Source: Bog-756 sp963841885 (GTDB lineage: Bacteria > Actinomycetota > Acidimicrobiia > Acidimicrobiales > RAAP-2). From it: a DNA stretch of 64,000 bases. A model generated the notes under the pieces. That model was not told where the DNA came from and made no database searches. It worked only from the letters and a program-made list of their open reading frames with translations. Location: positions 186,001 through 250,000 of the forward strand of contig CAWJEK010000015.1 in NCBI GenBank assembly GCA_963841885.1, read 5' to 3'. The translations under genes and the position numbers were made by a program. Shown here in pieces: positions 1 through 8,104 of this stretch (positions within the stretch are counted from its first letter, which is position 1; each line of letters begins with the position of its first letter).

Positions 1-552
1 GCCGGTGGTGCCGCCGGTGTAGAGCATGTGCAGATCGTCGGGGCTCCGTCCCCACGGGGCCCGTACGCGTGTGTGGCCGTCCGTCCCGGCCCGGCCGGTG
101 GTCTCGGCCGCCTCCTCGTAGGGGGTGGCCCATGCCGGGCAGGTAGCCGTGCCGTCGTCGACCCAGAGCCAGCTCCGCACGCCCGGCACCCGGTGGCGGA
201 TGCCCTCGATCCGGTCGACGAACACCCCGTGGAACACCACGGCGACGGCATCGGCGTTCTCCCACAGGTACACGAGCTCGTCGTCGGCATAGCGGTAGTT
301 GGTGTTGATCGGGACCAGTCCGACCTTGTAGGCGGCGAAGGTGGACTCGAGGTACTCCGGGCAGTTGTAGAGGTAGAGCCCCAGCTTGTCCTGCTCCGCC
401 ACGCCGGCCCCCAGCAGCCACCGGCCCACGTTGTCGGCCCGTTGGTCGAACTCCCGCCAGGAGACGGTGTGGCTGCCGTGCACCAGAGCGGGGGCATCGG
501 GCAGCTCGGAGGCCACCGCCTCCCACACGTCGGCGAAATTCCACTGGCTCAC
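1..552 (-). CDS. AMP-dependent acyl-CoA synthetase, N-terminal part (cut by window edge)
   Basis: This is the first 184 residues of an adenylate-forming acyl-CoA ligase, which activates a carboxylic acid to acyl-AMP and then acyl-CoA. The protein begins MSQWNFADVWEAVA and shows the usual N-terminal features: a TVSWREFDQRADN strand-helix, then YLYNCPEYLE, and near the window edge the start of the phosphate-binding loop, LHMLYTGGTTG. The GTG start at 552 is preceded by a GAGGAGA ribosome-binding site, so this gene has a leader, unlike its divergent neighbour. It faces away from the acyl-CoA dehydrogenase at 677, which suggests a shared role in fatty-acid or side-chain breakdown. The substrate cannot be told from this part. 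Confidence 0.9.
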   Translation of the reverse strand, partial: MSQWNFADVWEAVASELPDAPALVHGSHTVSWREFDQRADNVGRWLLGAGVAEQDKLGLYLYNCPEYLESTFAAYKVGLVPINTNYRYADDELVYLWENADAVAVVFHGVFVDRIEGIRHRVPGVRSWLWVDDGTATCPAWATPYEEAAETTGRAGTDGHTRVRAPWGRSPDDLHMLYTGGTTG

Positions 553-663
553 ATCGGTCTCCTCGCTCCCCCGGACCGGTACCCGGCCGGGACCGTGGAC
601 CCGGCCACGGCCGATCGACGTCGTGGGTCCGAACCGGTGGCGTCCACGGCGATCGGAGCAGCC

Positions 664-669
664 TACGCT
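664..669 (+). promoter_or_regulatory. -10 box of a leaderless promoter for the acyl-CoA dehydrogenase
   Basis: TACGCT lies exactly 7 bases before the GTG at 677 and there is no ribosome-binding site between them. This is one of the repeated TAnnnT-spacer-start arrangements in the window. Confidence 0.55.
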
Positions 670-676
670 TGGCGCC

Positions 677-1819
677 GTGGACAGCGCACCGCCCGCCGCC
701 GACCACCCGATGCGGGTCGGGATCCGGGACTGGCTCGATGCGCACCCGTCCCCCACCGGTCGCCAGCTGGCCGAACGGGGCCTGGTCGCCCCGCACTGGC
801 CGGAGCCCTGGGGCCTCGGGGCCGACCCGGCCCTGCAGCTGGTTGTCGACGAGGAGCTGCGGCGGGCCGGTGTCCGGCGCCCCGAGAACACCATCGGCAT
901 CGGCTGGGCCGGCCCCACCCTGGTCCACGCCGGCAGTCCGGAGCAGAAGCAGCGCTACCTTCTCCCCCTGCTGGCCGGTGAGGAGATCTGGTGCCAGCTG
1001 TTCAGCGAGCCCGGCGCCGGCTCCGACCTCGCGTCGCTGACCACCCGGGCCGACCTCGACGGCGATGAGTGGGTCGTCCGGGGTCAGAAGGTCTGGACGA
1101 GCTACGCCCATCAGGCCCGGTTCGGGATCCTGTTGGCCCGCACCGAGCCCGACGCCGCGAAACACCGGGGGATCTCCTACTTCGTCTGTCCGATGGACGC
1201 TCCCGGGGTGACCGTGCGCCCGCTCGTGGACATGACCGGGACCCACACCTTCAACGAGGTCTTCCTCGACGAGGTGCGTCTCCCGAGGGGGAACCTGGTG
1301 GGGGAGCGGGGTCAGGGGTGGTCGCTCGGGAAGGTCACCCTGGCCAACGAGCGGGTGTCGCTGTCGGGGGCGGGCGCCCTCTGGGGGATGGGCCCGACCG
1401 CTGACGACCTCGTGGCCGCGGTGCGGGCCGTCGGCGGGACCGCCGACCCGCGGCTGCGCCAGCGGCTGGCCTCGGTGTGGGGAGAGGGCGAGATCCTGCG
1501 CCTGCTGCGCATGCGGACGGTGGCCGCCGCGGTGTCCGGTGCACCGCCGGGTCCGGAGGCGTCGATCCGCAAGGCGTTGGCCGACGAGCACGGGCAGCAC
1601 CTGATGGCGCTGGCCCGCGACCTGGCGGGAGCGGCGGGGATGCTGGCCTCGGCGGGGCCGACCCCGGGCACACCCGACGCCGGCCCGTGGCCCGATGCCA
1701 TCTACGACTACGGCTTCCTCTTCGCCCCGGCCCTGACGATCGGTGGCGGCACGTCGGAGGTGCAGCGGAACATCATCGCCGAGCGGACTCTCGGGCTACC
1801 CCACGACCCCGGGGTCTGA
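677..1819 (+). CDS. Acyl-CoA dehydrogenase family protein
   Basis: A 380-residue flavoprotein of the acyl-CoA dehydrogenase family, expected to make a 2,3-enoyl-CoA while passing electrons to an electron-transfer flavoprotein. The flavin-binding signature CQLFSEPGAGSDLAS is near residue 116 and the C-terminal GGGTSEVQRNIIAERTLG block is present. In medium-chain enzymes the catalytic glutamate sits just before the GTS motif (YEGT); here that position is glycine (IGGGTSE). Loss of this residue is seen in non-catalytic or hetero-oligomeric FadE subunits, so the protein may need a partner or use another base. The GTG start at 677 was chosen because of the -10 box 7 bases upstream; the frame is open further upstream but that part has atypical composition. 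Confidence 0.88.
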   Translation: MDSAPPAADHPMRVGIRDWLDAHPSPTGRQLAERGLVAPHWPEPWGLGADPALQLVVDEELRRAGVRRPENTIGIGWAGPTLVHAGSPEQKQRYLLPLLAGEEIWCQLFSEPGAGSDLASLTTRADLDGDEWVVRGQKVWTSYAHQARFGILLARTEPDAAKHRGISYFVCPMDAPGVTVRPLVDMTGTHTFNEVFLDEVRLPRGNLVGERGQGWSLGKVTLANERVSLSGAGALWGMGPTADDLVAAVRAVGGTADPRLRQRLASVWGEGEILRLLRMRTVAAAVSGAPPGPEASIRKALADEHGQHLMALARDLAGAAGMLASAGPTPGTPDAGPWPDAIYDYGFLFAPALTIGGGTSEVQRNIIAERTLGLPHDPGV

Positions 1820-1837
1820 GAGCCGGATCACCGACCG

Positions 1838-2314
1838 TCAGTCGACGAGCGGTCCGGCGTCCTCGTAGCCCTGGCGGACGCCGCGGCCGGCGTTGCGGGT
1901 CAGCTGCTCCGGCTCGTAGAGCATCCAGTAGGCGTTCAGAGCATGCTTGCGGGCCCGGTTCACGCACACCTTGGCCAGCGCGGCGGGGTCCTCCTCCTCG
2001 TTCTCGTGGACGAAGACCTCGAGGATGTGGGTGGAGGTGAGCAGCTGGGCGAGCATGATCCCCTGGGACGCCTCGTGGGCGCAGACCTGGTCGATGGCGG
2101 CCTTGCCGGGCATGCCGAGGGCCACGACGATCCGGCAGTCCTCCTGTTCGATGAGGCGCTTGCAGGCCACCCCCAGGTCCTTGAAGCCGGGCACCGTGCG
2201 GCGCACGACCTCGAAGGTGGTGCCGTACCCGGGGCACGAGGCCAACTCGTCGAGCGCTTCCGCCCCCATGTCGTAGCGGGCGAACATGGTGTCGACGACG
2301 CCGATCCGGTCCAT
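1838..2314 (-). CDS. ribC: Archaeal-type riboflavin synthase
   Basis: A 158-residue protein matching the archaeal riboflavin synthase family (COG1731, related to lumazine synthase), which converts two 6,7-dimethyl-8-ribityllumazine molecules to riboflavin and the pyrimidine precursor. From start to end I recognise VDTMFARYDMG, RRTVPGFKDLGVACKRL, ALGMPGKAAIDQVCAHEASQ, MLAQLLTSTHILEVFVHENE and a C-terminal LTRNAGRGVRQGYEDAGP, all close to the Methanocaldococcus protein as I remember it, and the length is right (about 155). Bacteria normally use the unrelated two-barrel RibE. No other riboflavin gene is adjacent. The ATG follows a TAGAGT box by 6 bases, so the transcript is probably leaderless. 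The family call is strong; horizontal origin is inference. Confidence 0.9.
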   Translation of the reverse strand: MDRIGVVDTMFARYDMGAEALDELASCPGYGTTFEVVRRTVPGFKDLGVACKRLIEQEDCRIVVALGMPGKAAIDQVCAHEASQGIMLAQLLTSTHILEVFVHENEEEDPAALAKVCVNRARKHALNAYWMLYEPEQLTRNAGRGVRQGYEDAGPLVD

Positions 2315-2320
2315 CGGCCC

Positions 2321-2326
2321 ACTCTA
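2321..2326 (-). promoter_or_regulatory. -10 box of a leaderless promoter for riboflavin synthase
   Basis: TAGAGT on the minus strand, 6 bases before the ATG at 2314, with no ribosome-binding site. Confidence 0.5.
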
Positions 2327-2457
2327 CCGGCGCCCTGGCCGGGAGCGGCCCGGCGGGTCGGCGCCCGGACCCGCTGGTCGGGCCCGGTAAACGGCTCCCG
2401 GGCCCGACGGCCCGACGGGTTCGACCGGTGTCCCGGGGTGGGCAAGACTCGTGGGCC

Positions 2458-3789
2458 ATGACTGCCGAGCACCAGCCCGTCACCCCGGGCGACCCCTGGG
2501 TGGACCGGGACGTCGCCGTGGTGTGGCACGGGTTCACCCAGATGTCCGCGTATCCGACGAACACCCCCGTCACCGTGGAGCGGGCCGAGGGCCGCGAGCT
2601 CATCGACGTCCACGGGAACCGCTATTTCGACGCCATCTCGTCGCTGTGGGTGACCACCCTCGGACACCGGGTCCCCGAACTCGACGCCGCCGTCGTCGAC
2701 CAGCTCGGCCGGGTGGCCCACGCCACGCTCCTGGGCAACGGCAGTCGGGCGGTCATCGAGTTCGCCGAGGCCCTGGCCGCGGTCGTGCCGGTGGACGACG
2801 CCCACACGATCTTCGCCTCGGACGGGGCCGTGGCCGTCGAGCAGGCCCTGAAGATCGCCTTCCAGTCCTGGGTCAACCGCGGGCGTCCCGAGCGGAACCG
2901 GTTCCTGGCCCTGGGTGACGCCTACCACGGCGACACCGTCGGCGCCCTGTCGCTCGGCGACGGCGGGTTCGGCACCACCGTGTTCGACCCGCTGCGCTTC
3001 CCGGTGGTCCGTACGCCGGGCTACGCCTCGGCCGACTGGGCCACCAAGGCGGTGGCGGCCCTGGAGACCCACGCCGACTCGCTGGCCGCCTTCGTCATCG
3101 AGCCCCTGGTCCAAGGGGCGTCCGGCATCCTGGTGACCGATCCCGCGGATCTCGCCCGGGTGGGACGCGCCTGTCGGGAGCTCGGCGTCCTGCTCGTCTG
3201 CGACGAGGTGGCCACCGGCTTCGGCCGCACGGGCCGGCTGTTCGCCTCGGAGTGGGCGGGACCGGAGTTCCGGCCCGACATCGTCTGTCTGGGCAAGGGG
3301 ATCACCGGTGGGTACCTACCGCTGTCGGCCACCGTGGTCACCGGTCGGGTGTTCGAGGCGTTCGCCGGTCCCGACCTCGGGACCGAGACCTTCTACCACG
3401 GCCACTCCTACGGGGGGAACGCACTGGCGTGCGCGGTGGCCCGTCGCCACCTCCAGCTGATCGACGAGTGGGGTGTGCTCGACCACGTGCTCGAAGTGGC
3501 CGACCACCTCGGGGAGCGCCTCGACGCCGTGTTGGTCGGTCGCCCCGGGGTGGGCGAGGTGCGCCGCCGTGGCCTGATGGTGGGCGTGGAGCTGGCTCCA
3601 CCCGAGGGGGGCCGACGATGGGGACGTCGGGTGTGTGCCGCCGCGGTCCGCCGGGGGGTGCTGCTGCGCCCGCTCGGCGACGTCGTGGTGATCATGCCCC
3701 CGCTCACCAGCACGGCCGGGGAGCTCGACCGGGTGGTCGACGTCTTGGCCGCCGGGCTCGACGAGGTCGTGGCCGAGGACGCGGCGTGA
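2458..3789 (+). CDS. bioA: Adenosylmethionine-8-amino-7-oxononanoate aminotransferase (DAPA synthase)
   Basis: A 443-residue class III PLP aminotransferase that transfers an amino group from S-adenosylmethionine to 8-amino-7-oxononanoate (KAPA), giving 7,8-diaminononanoate in biotin synthesis. Evidence includes VWHGFTQM at the N-terminus (BioA reads W-H-P/G-F/Y-T), VFASDGAVAVEQALKIA-like cofactor-binding sequence, LVCDEVATGFGRTG with the PLP aspartate, and the Schiff-base lysine in LGKGITGGYLPL near residue 280. The ATG at 2458 gives a normal N-terminus. The stop codon overlaps the GTG of the next gene in a GTGA arrangement, so translation of bioA and bioF is probably coupled. Bacterial BioA normally consumes SAM, which links the step to the methionine genes further along. 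Confidence 0.95.
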   Translation: MTAEHQPVTPGDPWVDRDVAVVWHGFTQMSAYPTNTPVTVERAEGRELIDVHGNRYFDAISSLWVTTLGHRVPELDAAVVDQLGRVAHATLLGNGSRAVIEFAEALAAVVPVDDAHTIFASDGAVAVEQALKIAFQSWVNRGRPERNRFLALGDAYHGDTVGALSLGDGGFGTTVFDPLRFPVVRTPGYASADWATKAVAALETHADSLAAFVIEPLVQGASGILVTDPADLARVGRACRELGVLLVCDEVATGFGRTGRLFASEWAGPEFRPDIVCLGKGITGGYLPLSATVVTGRVFEAFAGPDLGTETFYHGHSYGGNALACAVARRHLQLIDEWGVLDHVLEVADHLGERLDAVLVGRPGVGEVRRRGLMVGVELAPPEGGRRWGRRVCAAAVRRGVLLRPLGDVVVIMPPLTSTAGELDRVVDVLAAGLDEVVAEDAA

Positions 3790-5702
3790 CCGACGGCGGG
3801 CTCAACCGATCCGACACCGCGGGAGCGGCCGATGGGGCCCGGGGGACCGACTGGGCCGGATGGGTCGCCGACGCCTGTGACCAGGTCGAGGCGGCCGGCC
3901 GCTGGCGGGCGCCGCGTCGTTTCGACGCCCGGGGCCACGACGGACTGCTCGACGTCGGTGGCCCCGACGGCGGGCGCCCGGTGGTGTCCTTCGCATCCAA
4001 CGACTACCTCGGTCTCACGTCCCACCCGGCGGTCGTGGCCGCCGCCCACTTCGCGCTCGACCGATGGGGAGCGGGGTCAGGAGCCTCCCGCCTGGTGACC
4101 GGATCCCGGCCGGTGCACCACGATCTGGAGGCGGTGCTGGCCGAGTGGAAGGGTACGGAGGCGGCCGTCGTACTGCCCACCGGATTCGCCGCCAACCTCT
4201 CGGTTCTCTCGGTGTTCGCCCCCGGGGGGGTGGTCGTGCACTCGGACGAACTCAACCACGCCTCCATCATCGACGGGTGCCGGCTCGCCCGGGCCGACGT
4301 CCGGATCGTGCCCCACCTCGACCTCGGGGCGTTGGACGCCTCCCTGGCGTCGGTGGCGGGCCGGTCGTTGGTCGTGTCCGACACGGTGTTCTCGATGGAC
4401 GGCGACGCCGCCGACCTCGAGGGACTCGTCAGCGTCACCGCCCGCCACGGAGCCCTCCTGGTGCTCGACGAGGCCCACGCCGTGCTGGGTCCCGACCTCG
4501 ACGTGCCGGCGGGTGCCGACGTCCTGCGGGTGGGCACGCTGTCGAAGACGCTCGGCGCCCTCGGGGGCTTCGTGGCCGGGCCCGCCCGCTTCGTCGAACT
4601 CCTGGTCAACCGGTCCCGGCCGTACATCTTCACGACGGCGCCCACGCCGGCCGACTGCGCCGCGGCCATGGCGGCGGTGGGGGTGGTGCGTTCGTCCGAG
4701 GGCGACGCCCTGCGGTCCGCGCTGCGTCGCCACGTCGGGCACGTCGCCGCGGTGGCCGGCCTGGACGGGCACGGCTCGCCCATCGTCCCCGTGGTCATCG
4801 GGGCCGAGGACGACGCCGTGGCCGCCTCGGCGGCGCTGCTCGACCGGGGTCTGTGGGTGCCCGCCATCCGGCCCCCCACCGTGGCCCCGGGCACGTCGCG
4901 GCTGCGGGTCACGCTGTCGGCCACCCACACGGACGACCAGGTCGGTCGCCTCGTGGACGCGCTCGGCGCACTGCACCCCAGCCGTTCGGCACGGGGCGGC
5001 ACGACGGCCGGGGGGTCGACAGTGCGGCCTGAGCGCATCGTGCTCGTGTGCGGGACCGGGACGGAGGTCGGCAAGACGTGGGTGGCCGGCCGGATACTGC
5101 GGGAGCTGCGCTCGCGGGGTCGCACGGTGTCCGCCCGCAAGCCGGCCCAGTCGTTCGATCTGGACCGCAACGGCGACCGCCTCGGAGGACCGACCGACGC
5201 CGAGGTGCTGGGTGCAGCCTCGGGGGAGCACCCCGGCGACGTCTGCCACTCGTACCGGTCGTACCACCGGGCCATGGCCCCACCCATCGCCGCGCAGGCC
5301 CTCGGACTGCCACCCTTCACCGTGGCCGACCTGGTGGGGGAGCTGGACTGGCCGACCGAGCGGGTCGACGTGGGGGTGGTCGAGATCGCCGGGGGCGTCC
5401 GGTCCCCCCAGGCGGACGACGGCGACGCCTGTGACCTGGCCGGCGTCCTCCGTCCCGACGTGGTGGTCCTGGTGGCCGACGCCGGGCTCGGCACCATCAA
5501 CAGCGTCCGGCTCACCATGGACGCCCTCGGTTCGATCGGCGACGCAAGGGGAGGTCCCCCGGTGGTGGTGCTGAACCACTTCGACCCCGGCCACGAGATC
5601 CATCGCCGGAACCGGGAGTGGCTCACCGTGCGGGAGGGCTACCGGCTGATCACCCTGCCGGGGGGCGAGGAAGCGCTCGCCGACGTGGTCGAGCGAAGCT
5701 GA
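3786..5702 (+). CDS. bioFD: 8-amino-7-oxononanoate synthase / dethiobiotin synthetase fusion (BioF-BioD)
   Basis: A single 638-residue frame carrying two biotin enzymes. Residues 1 to about 405 are BioF, a PLP enzyme that condenses pimeloyl thioester with alanine to KAPA: FASNDYLGLTSHP, SGASRLVTGS, LDEAHAVLG and the Schiff-base lysine in VGTLSKTLGALGG near residue 253. Residues from about 413 are BioD, an ATP-dependent carboxylase that closes the dethiobiotin ring: P-loop GTGTEVGKTW and AGLGTINSVRLT. The linker is a short Gly/Thr/Ser stretch. A caution: the linker contains a run of six G; one missing G would end BioF at a TGA near 5031, overlapping a possible BioD GTG start at 5022, and other genes in this window do carry single-base errors. 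Starts in a GTGA overlap with bioA. Confidence 0.88.
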   Translation: MTDGGLNRSDTAGAADGARGTDWAGWVADACDQVEAAGRWRAPRRFDARGHDGLLDVGGPDGGRPVVSFASNDYLGLTSHPAVVAAAHFALDRWGAGSGASRLVTGSRPVHHDLEAVLAEWKGTEAAVVLPTGFAANLSVLSVFAPGGVVVHSDELNHASIIDGCRLARADVRIVPHLDLGALDASLASVAGRSLVVSDTVFSMDGDAADLEGLVSVTARHGALLVLDEAHAVLGPDLDVPAGADVLRVGTLSKTLGALGGFVAGPARFVELLVNRSRPYIFTTAPTPADCAAAMAAVGVVRSSEGDALRSALRRHVGHVAAVAGLDGHGSPIVPVVIGAEDDAVAASAALLDRGLWVPAIRPPTVAPGTSRLRVTLSATHTDDQVGRLVDALGALHPSRSARGGTTAGGSTVRPERIVLVCGTGTEVGKTWVAGRILRELRSRGRTVSARKPAQSFDLDRNGDRLGGPTDAEVLGAASGEHPGDVCHSYRSYHRAMAPPIAAQALGLPPFTVADLVGELDWPTERVDVGVVEIAGGVRSPQADDGDACDLAGVLRPDVVVLVADAGLGTINSVRLTMDALGSIGDARGGPPVVVLNHFDPGHEIHRRNREWLTVREGYRLITLPGGEEALADVVERS

Positions 5703-5737
5703 GTTCCGCCTGTCCGCGAAGCCGCCTTACCCGTGGC

Positions 5738-6118
5738 TCAACTGGTGTAGTCCACCGGTCCCGCTCCTTCGATCCCGACGGCGAAGGCCAGTCCGCGCAG
5801 TCCGGCGTTGGCCGTCGACGGCCAGATGCTGTGCACGGTGTCCGGAGGAATTCTGATCAGGTCGCCCTGACCCACCTCCCGCTCCTCATCGCCGATCTTC
5901 ATGATTCCGCGTCCGGAGATGATGTAATAGAACTCGTGGGTCGGATGGGAGTGGGGGTCGACCAGGCCTCCCCCGGCCACCTCCCACTCGCTGACGAGTT
6001 CGAGGAAGCCGCCGCGGGTGGCGTCCTTCAGCTCGCCGGGTCGGATCAGCCACCAGACCGGCACCGTTCCCGCGTGTTCGATGACGGGTGCTACTTCCCT
6101 CGCCGAGCGGACATCCAT
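5738..6118 (-). CDS. Cupin-domain protein
   Basis: A 126-residue single-domain cupin. The metal-binding motifs are visible: DPHSHPTHEFYYIISG (two or three histidines and a glutamate of motif 1) and PDTVHSIW (histidine of motif 2), with GDLIRIPP between. Cupins of this size bind a metal or small molecule, act as simple dioxygenases or isomerases, or sense a ligand; the sequence does not say which. I chose the ATG at 6118 over the one at 6139 because GGAGGAGGG lies just upstream of 6118. It is convergent with bioFD and stands alone. Confidence 0.85.
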   Translation of the reverse strand: MDVRSAREVAPVIEHAGTVPVWWLIRPGELKDATRGGFLELVSEWEVAGGGLVDPHSHPTHEFYYIISGRGIMKIGDEEREVGQGDLIRIPPDTVHSIWPSTANAGLRGLAFAVGIEGAGPVDYTS

Positions 6119-6229
6119 ATGCTCCCTCCTCCGATCCATCCACGCCCCCCACGGACATCAAGGGCCGAGTGTACGGCTGGATCACCCGCCGCCACCGCCA
6201 CCGTCGGCGGCCGCCTTGCATGCCGTCGG

Positions 6230-6811
6230 TCATGGAGCCTGGGGGTGGACGGTCTCACCCCGGGCCAACATCTCGACGAACTGGTCGATGCGCCTGGAGC
6301 GGGTCTCGGGCTTCTTGGCGTTCCCGACCCGGTAGAGGATGGCGTACCGATTCGCACCGGTGAGCGTCTCGAACATCGCCCGGGCGCGAGGATTCGCACC
6401 CAGGGCCGCGAGCAGATCCTCCGGCACCTCGATGCTGGCCTGCCCGGCGTAGGCGGCGTCCCATCGTCCGTCCGCCTTCGCCTGCCGCACCTCCTCGTCG
6501 CCGGATGGATCCATCCGGCCGGTGGCGATCAGCCTCTCGGCGATGGCCGCGTTCCGTTGGGACCACGGACTGCGAGCTCTCCGAGGCGTGAAACGTCGCC
6601 GGAACGTGGTGGCGTCACGACGCCCCAGCTGACCGTCGATCCAGCCGAAGCAGATCGCCTCGTCGAGTGCCTCGTCGTACGAGAGGGTGGTCGGATCGCT
6701 CGTACCCTTCTTGGCCAGAACCAGCCAGACGCCCTGTGAATCGGCGTGGTGGCCGCTCAGCCATCTTCGCCATCCACCGGCGTCCACCACCAGTAATTCC
6801 GGGAAATCCAC
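6230..6811 (-). CDS. YdeI/OmpD-associated family protein
   Basis: A 193-residue protein of the YdeI family, linked in enteric bacteria to stress and antimicrobial-peptide tolerance but biochemically unclear. Recognisable family stretches are GVWLVLAKKGTSDPTTLSYDE, then ALDEAICFGWIDGQLGR, then FTPRRARSPWSQRN, and a C-terminal half rich in short helices. No signal peptide or membrane segment. The GTG start at 6811 sits 7 bases after a TACCGT -10 box. The neighbours give no functional hint. Confidence 0.85.
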   Translation of the reverse strand: MDFPELLVVDAGGWRRWLSGHHADSQGVWLVLAKKGTSDPTTLSYDEALDEAICFGWIDGQLGRRDATTFRRRFTPRRARSPWSQRNAAIAERLIATGRMDPSGDEEVRQAKADGRWDAAYAGQASIEVPEDLLAALGANPRARAMFETLTGANRYAILYRVGNAKKPETRSRRIDQFVEMLARGETVHPQAP

Positions 6812-6818
6812 GGCTCCA

Positions 6819-6824
6819 ACGGTA
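6819..6824 (-). promoter_or_regulatory. -10 box of a leaderless promoter for the YdeI-like gene
   Basis: TACCGT on the minus strand, 7 bases before the GTG at 6811. Confidence 0.5.
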
Positions 6825-6867
6825 TCCCTCGTGCGCCCGTGGGCACCCCGTGGAGCTCAGGGGACGG

Positions 6868-7584
6868 TCAGGAACGTGTCCAGTCCTGGCCCGGCAACGG
6901 GTCGATCCGGAATGTCTCGGCACCGAGCCGGTCGTCGAACGTCACCCCGGTCGCGTGCAACGTCCGGTACAGGGTCCCCTCGAACCAGGACCGGCTGCGC
7001 AGGATGACACCACGCTCGGCGTCGATGGACAGGCGCCACTCGGTGGGATCGCCGATGGTCAATCCGTGGACCCCCGGGCCTCGGAGCCTCGAGGTTCCGG
7101 TACGGATCGCAACTGCGCACTCCAGTGTCGGTCGATCGAGCCAGGTCCCCTCGGCCACGTCGACGATGTCGATCAGATCGACATAGTCATCCGTCCGAAC
7201 GAGGTCGGCGCCCCACCCATCGCCGTGACCGGAGTTGGGGGCTCCGCCGTTGGTCCTGGAGATTCCGCGCCCGTTGCTCCACCACGTGCCTCCGTGGAAC
7301 ACGACGTCCACCGTCTCCGAACCCACGTCGAATCGTGCTCGCCTCCACTCCGGAGCGATCCACAACCGCCAAGCCGATCCGGATTCGACGGGCCCTTCGG
7401 AGCCGGATCCGAAGGACGCACTCACCGAGCCCCATCCTTCGGCGCTCTTGCGGGAGCGCGCCGCTTCCCACGCCATCGAGAGAACCTCGGAGTTGCGCCA
7501 CTCCCGTCCACCCATGGCGATCGTCGTCCAGCGGTCCGGAGATGTGGTCAGCAGGTCCCGGACCTGCGATGCACCGGGGGCCAC
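6868..7584 (-). CDS. LolA/RseB-like hypothetical protein
   Basis: A 238-residue protein, mostly beta-strand in appearance. Its pattern resembles actinobacterial proteins with an outer-membrane-lipoprotein-sorting (LolA/RseB-like) fold: WRLWIAPEWRRARFDVG, VVFHGGTWWS, LSIDAERGVILRSRSWFEG and VTFDDRLGAETFRIDPLPG near the end. No signal peptide is apparent, which is odd for that fold and suggests a cytoplasmic or domain-only role. The GTG start at 7584 lies 6 bases after TAGCCT. The fold assignment is an inference from pattern; the function is unknown. Confidence 0.6.
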   Translation of the reverse strand: MAPGASQVRDLLTTSPDRWTTIAMGGREWRNSEVLSMAWEAARSRKSAEGWGSVSASFGSGSEGPVESGSAWRLWIAPEWRRARFDVGSETVDVVFHGGTWWSNGRGISRTNGGAPNSGHGDGWGADLVRTDDYVDLIDIVDVAEGTWLDRPTLECAVAIRTGTSRLRGPGVHGLTIGDPTEWRLSIDAERGVILRSRSWFEGTLYRTLHATGVTFDDRLGAETFRIDPLPGQDWTRS

Positions 7585-7590
7585 TCGATC

Positions 7591-7596
7591 AGGCTA
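7591..7596 (-). promoter_or_regulatory. -10 box of a leaderless promoter for the LolA-like gene
   Basis: TAGCCT on the minus strand, 6 bases before the GTG at 7584. Confidence 0.5.
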
Positions 7597-7666
7597 CGAC
7601 TTTCGGGACCCTCGGCCGGGGCCCCGCTCCGGGGTGCGGGTCGACATCCCCGGCCGTCCGGGCCGA

Positions 7667-8083
7667 TCAAGGTGAAGGGTACGTGGCCACGTTCTTCGGG
7701 AATGTCGGGGCTTCGTAACACGGGAGCAGCGACGCGCCCGTCGCGTGGCCGGGGGGAGTGAGGAAGATGATCCCTCTGCCGCACACGGACCCACCCCTCG
7801 TCGCCGACGGACGTGCCGTCGGCGATGGTGGGTGGGTCGTCGTGCCCCCCGTGGGCCCTCTGTCGACGGAGTGGGCAGGGGGTCCTCCGAACCACCACCC
7901 CGATCCGCCGGCGATCAAGAACCCCGCTCCTGACGCCAGCACGAGGCACACACCGACCGCACAGGCCACCAGGCGCCTCCGACGGCGGCGCCGAGCTTCC
8001 TCGAACAGATCGGTGACCGCGGCGGGTTCAGCGACTGGATCGAGATCACGTTCCTCCGGTCGATCCAGCACCGCCGCGGGCAT
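7667..8083 (-). CDS. Small single-pass membrane protein, unknown function
   Basis: A 138-residue protein with an acidic cytoplasmic N-terminus, a basic patch EARRRRRRRL, one hydrophobic helix (about residues 38-58, CAVGVCLVLASGAGFLIAGG) and a Pro/Thr/Gly-rich outer part that ends with two cysteines. The layout (positive-inside rule) predicts N-in, C-out. I recognise no domain. It diverges from the GntR gene with only about 20 bases between the starts, so the two promoters overlap and the regulator may control it. Confidence 0.6.
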   Translation of the reverse strand: MPAAVLDRPEERDLDPVAEPAAVTDLFEEARRRRRRRLVACAVGVCLVLASGAGFLIAGGSGWWFGGPPAHSVDRGPTGGTTTHPPSPTARPSATRGGSVCGRGIIFLTPPGHATGASLLPCYEAPTFPKNVATYPSP

Positions 8084-8089
8084 GGAACT

Positions 8090-8095
8090 ACTATG
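8090..8095 (-). promoter_or_regulatory. Overlapping divergent -10 region between the membrane-protein gene and the GntR gene
   Basis: CATAGT on the minus strand lies 6 bases before the ATG at 8083. The same heptamer, ACTATGA on the plus strand, occurs at 8090 and again at 8102, a 12-base direct repeat that spans the start of the GntR gene. Confidence 0.4.
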
Positions 8096-8104
8096 ACTAG
8101 CACT

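Noticed and set aside
4004..5626. Long open frame on the minus strand opposite bioFD
   Set aside because: It mirrors the codon pattern of the real gene, has low-complexity Arg/Ser/Pro content and no recognisable domain. Similar shadow frames lie opposite metY, metX and the EAL gene.
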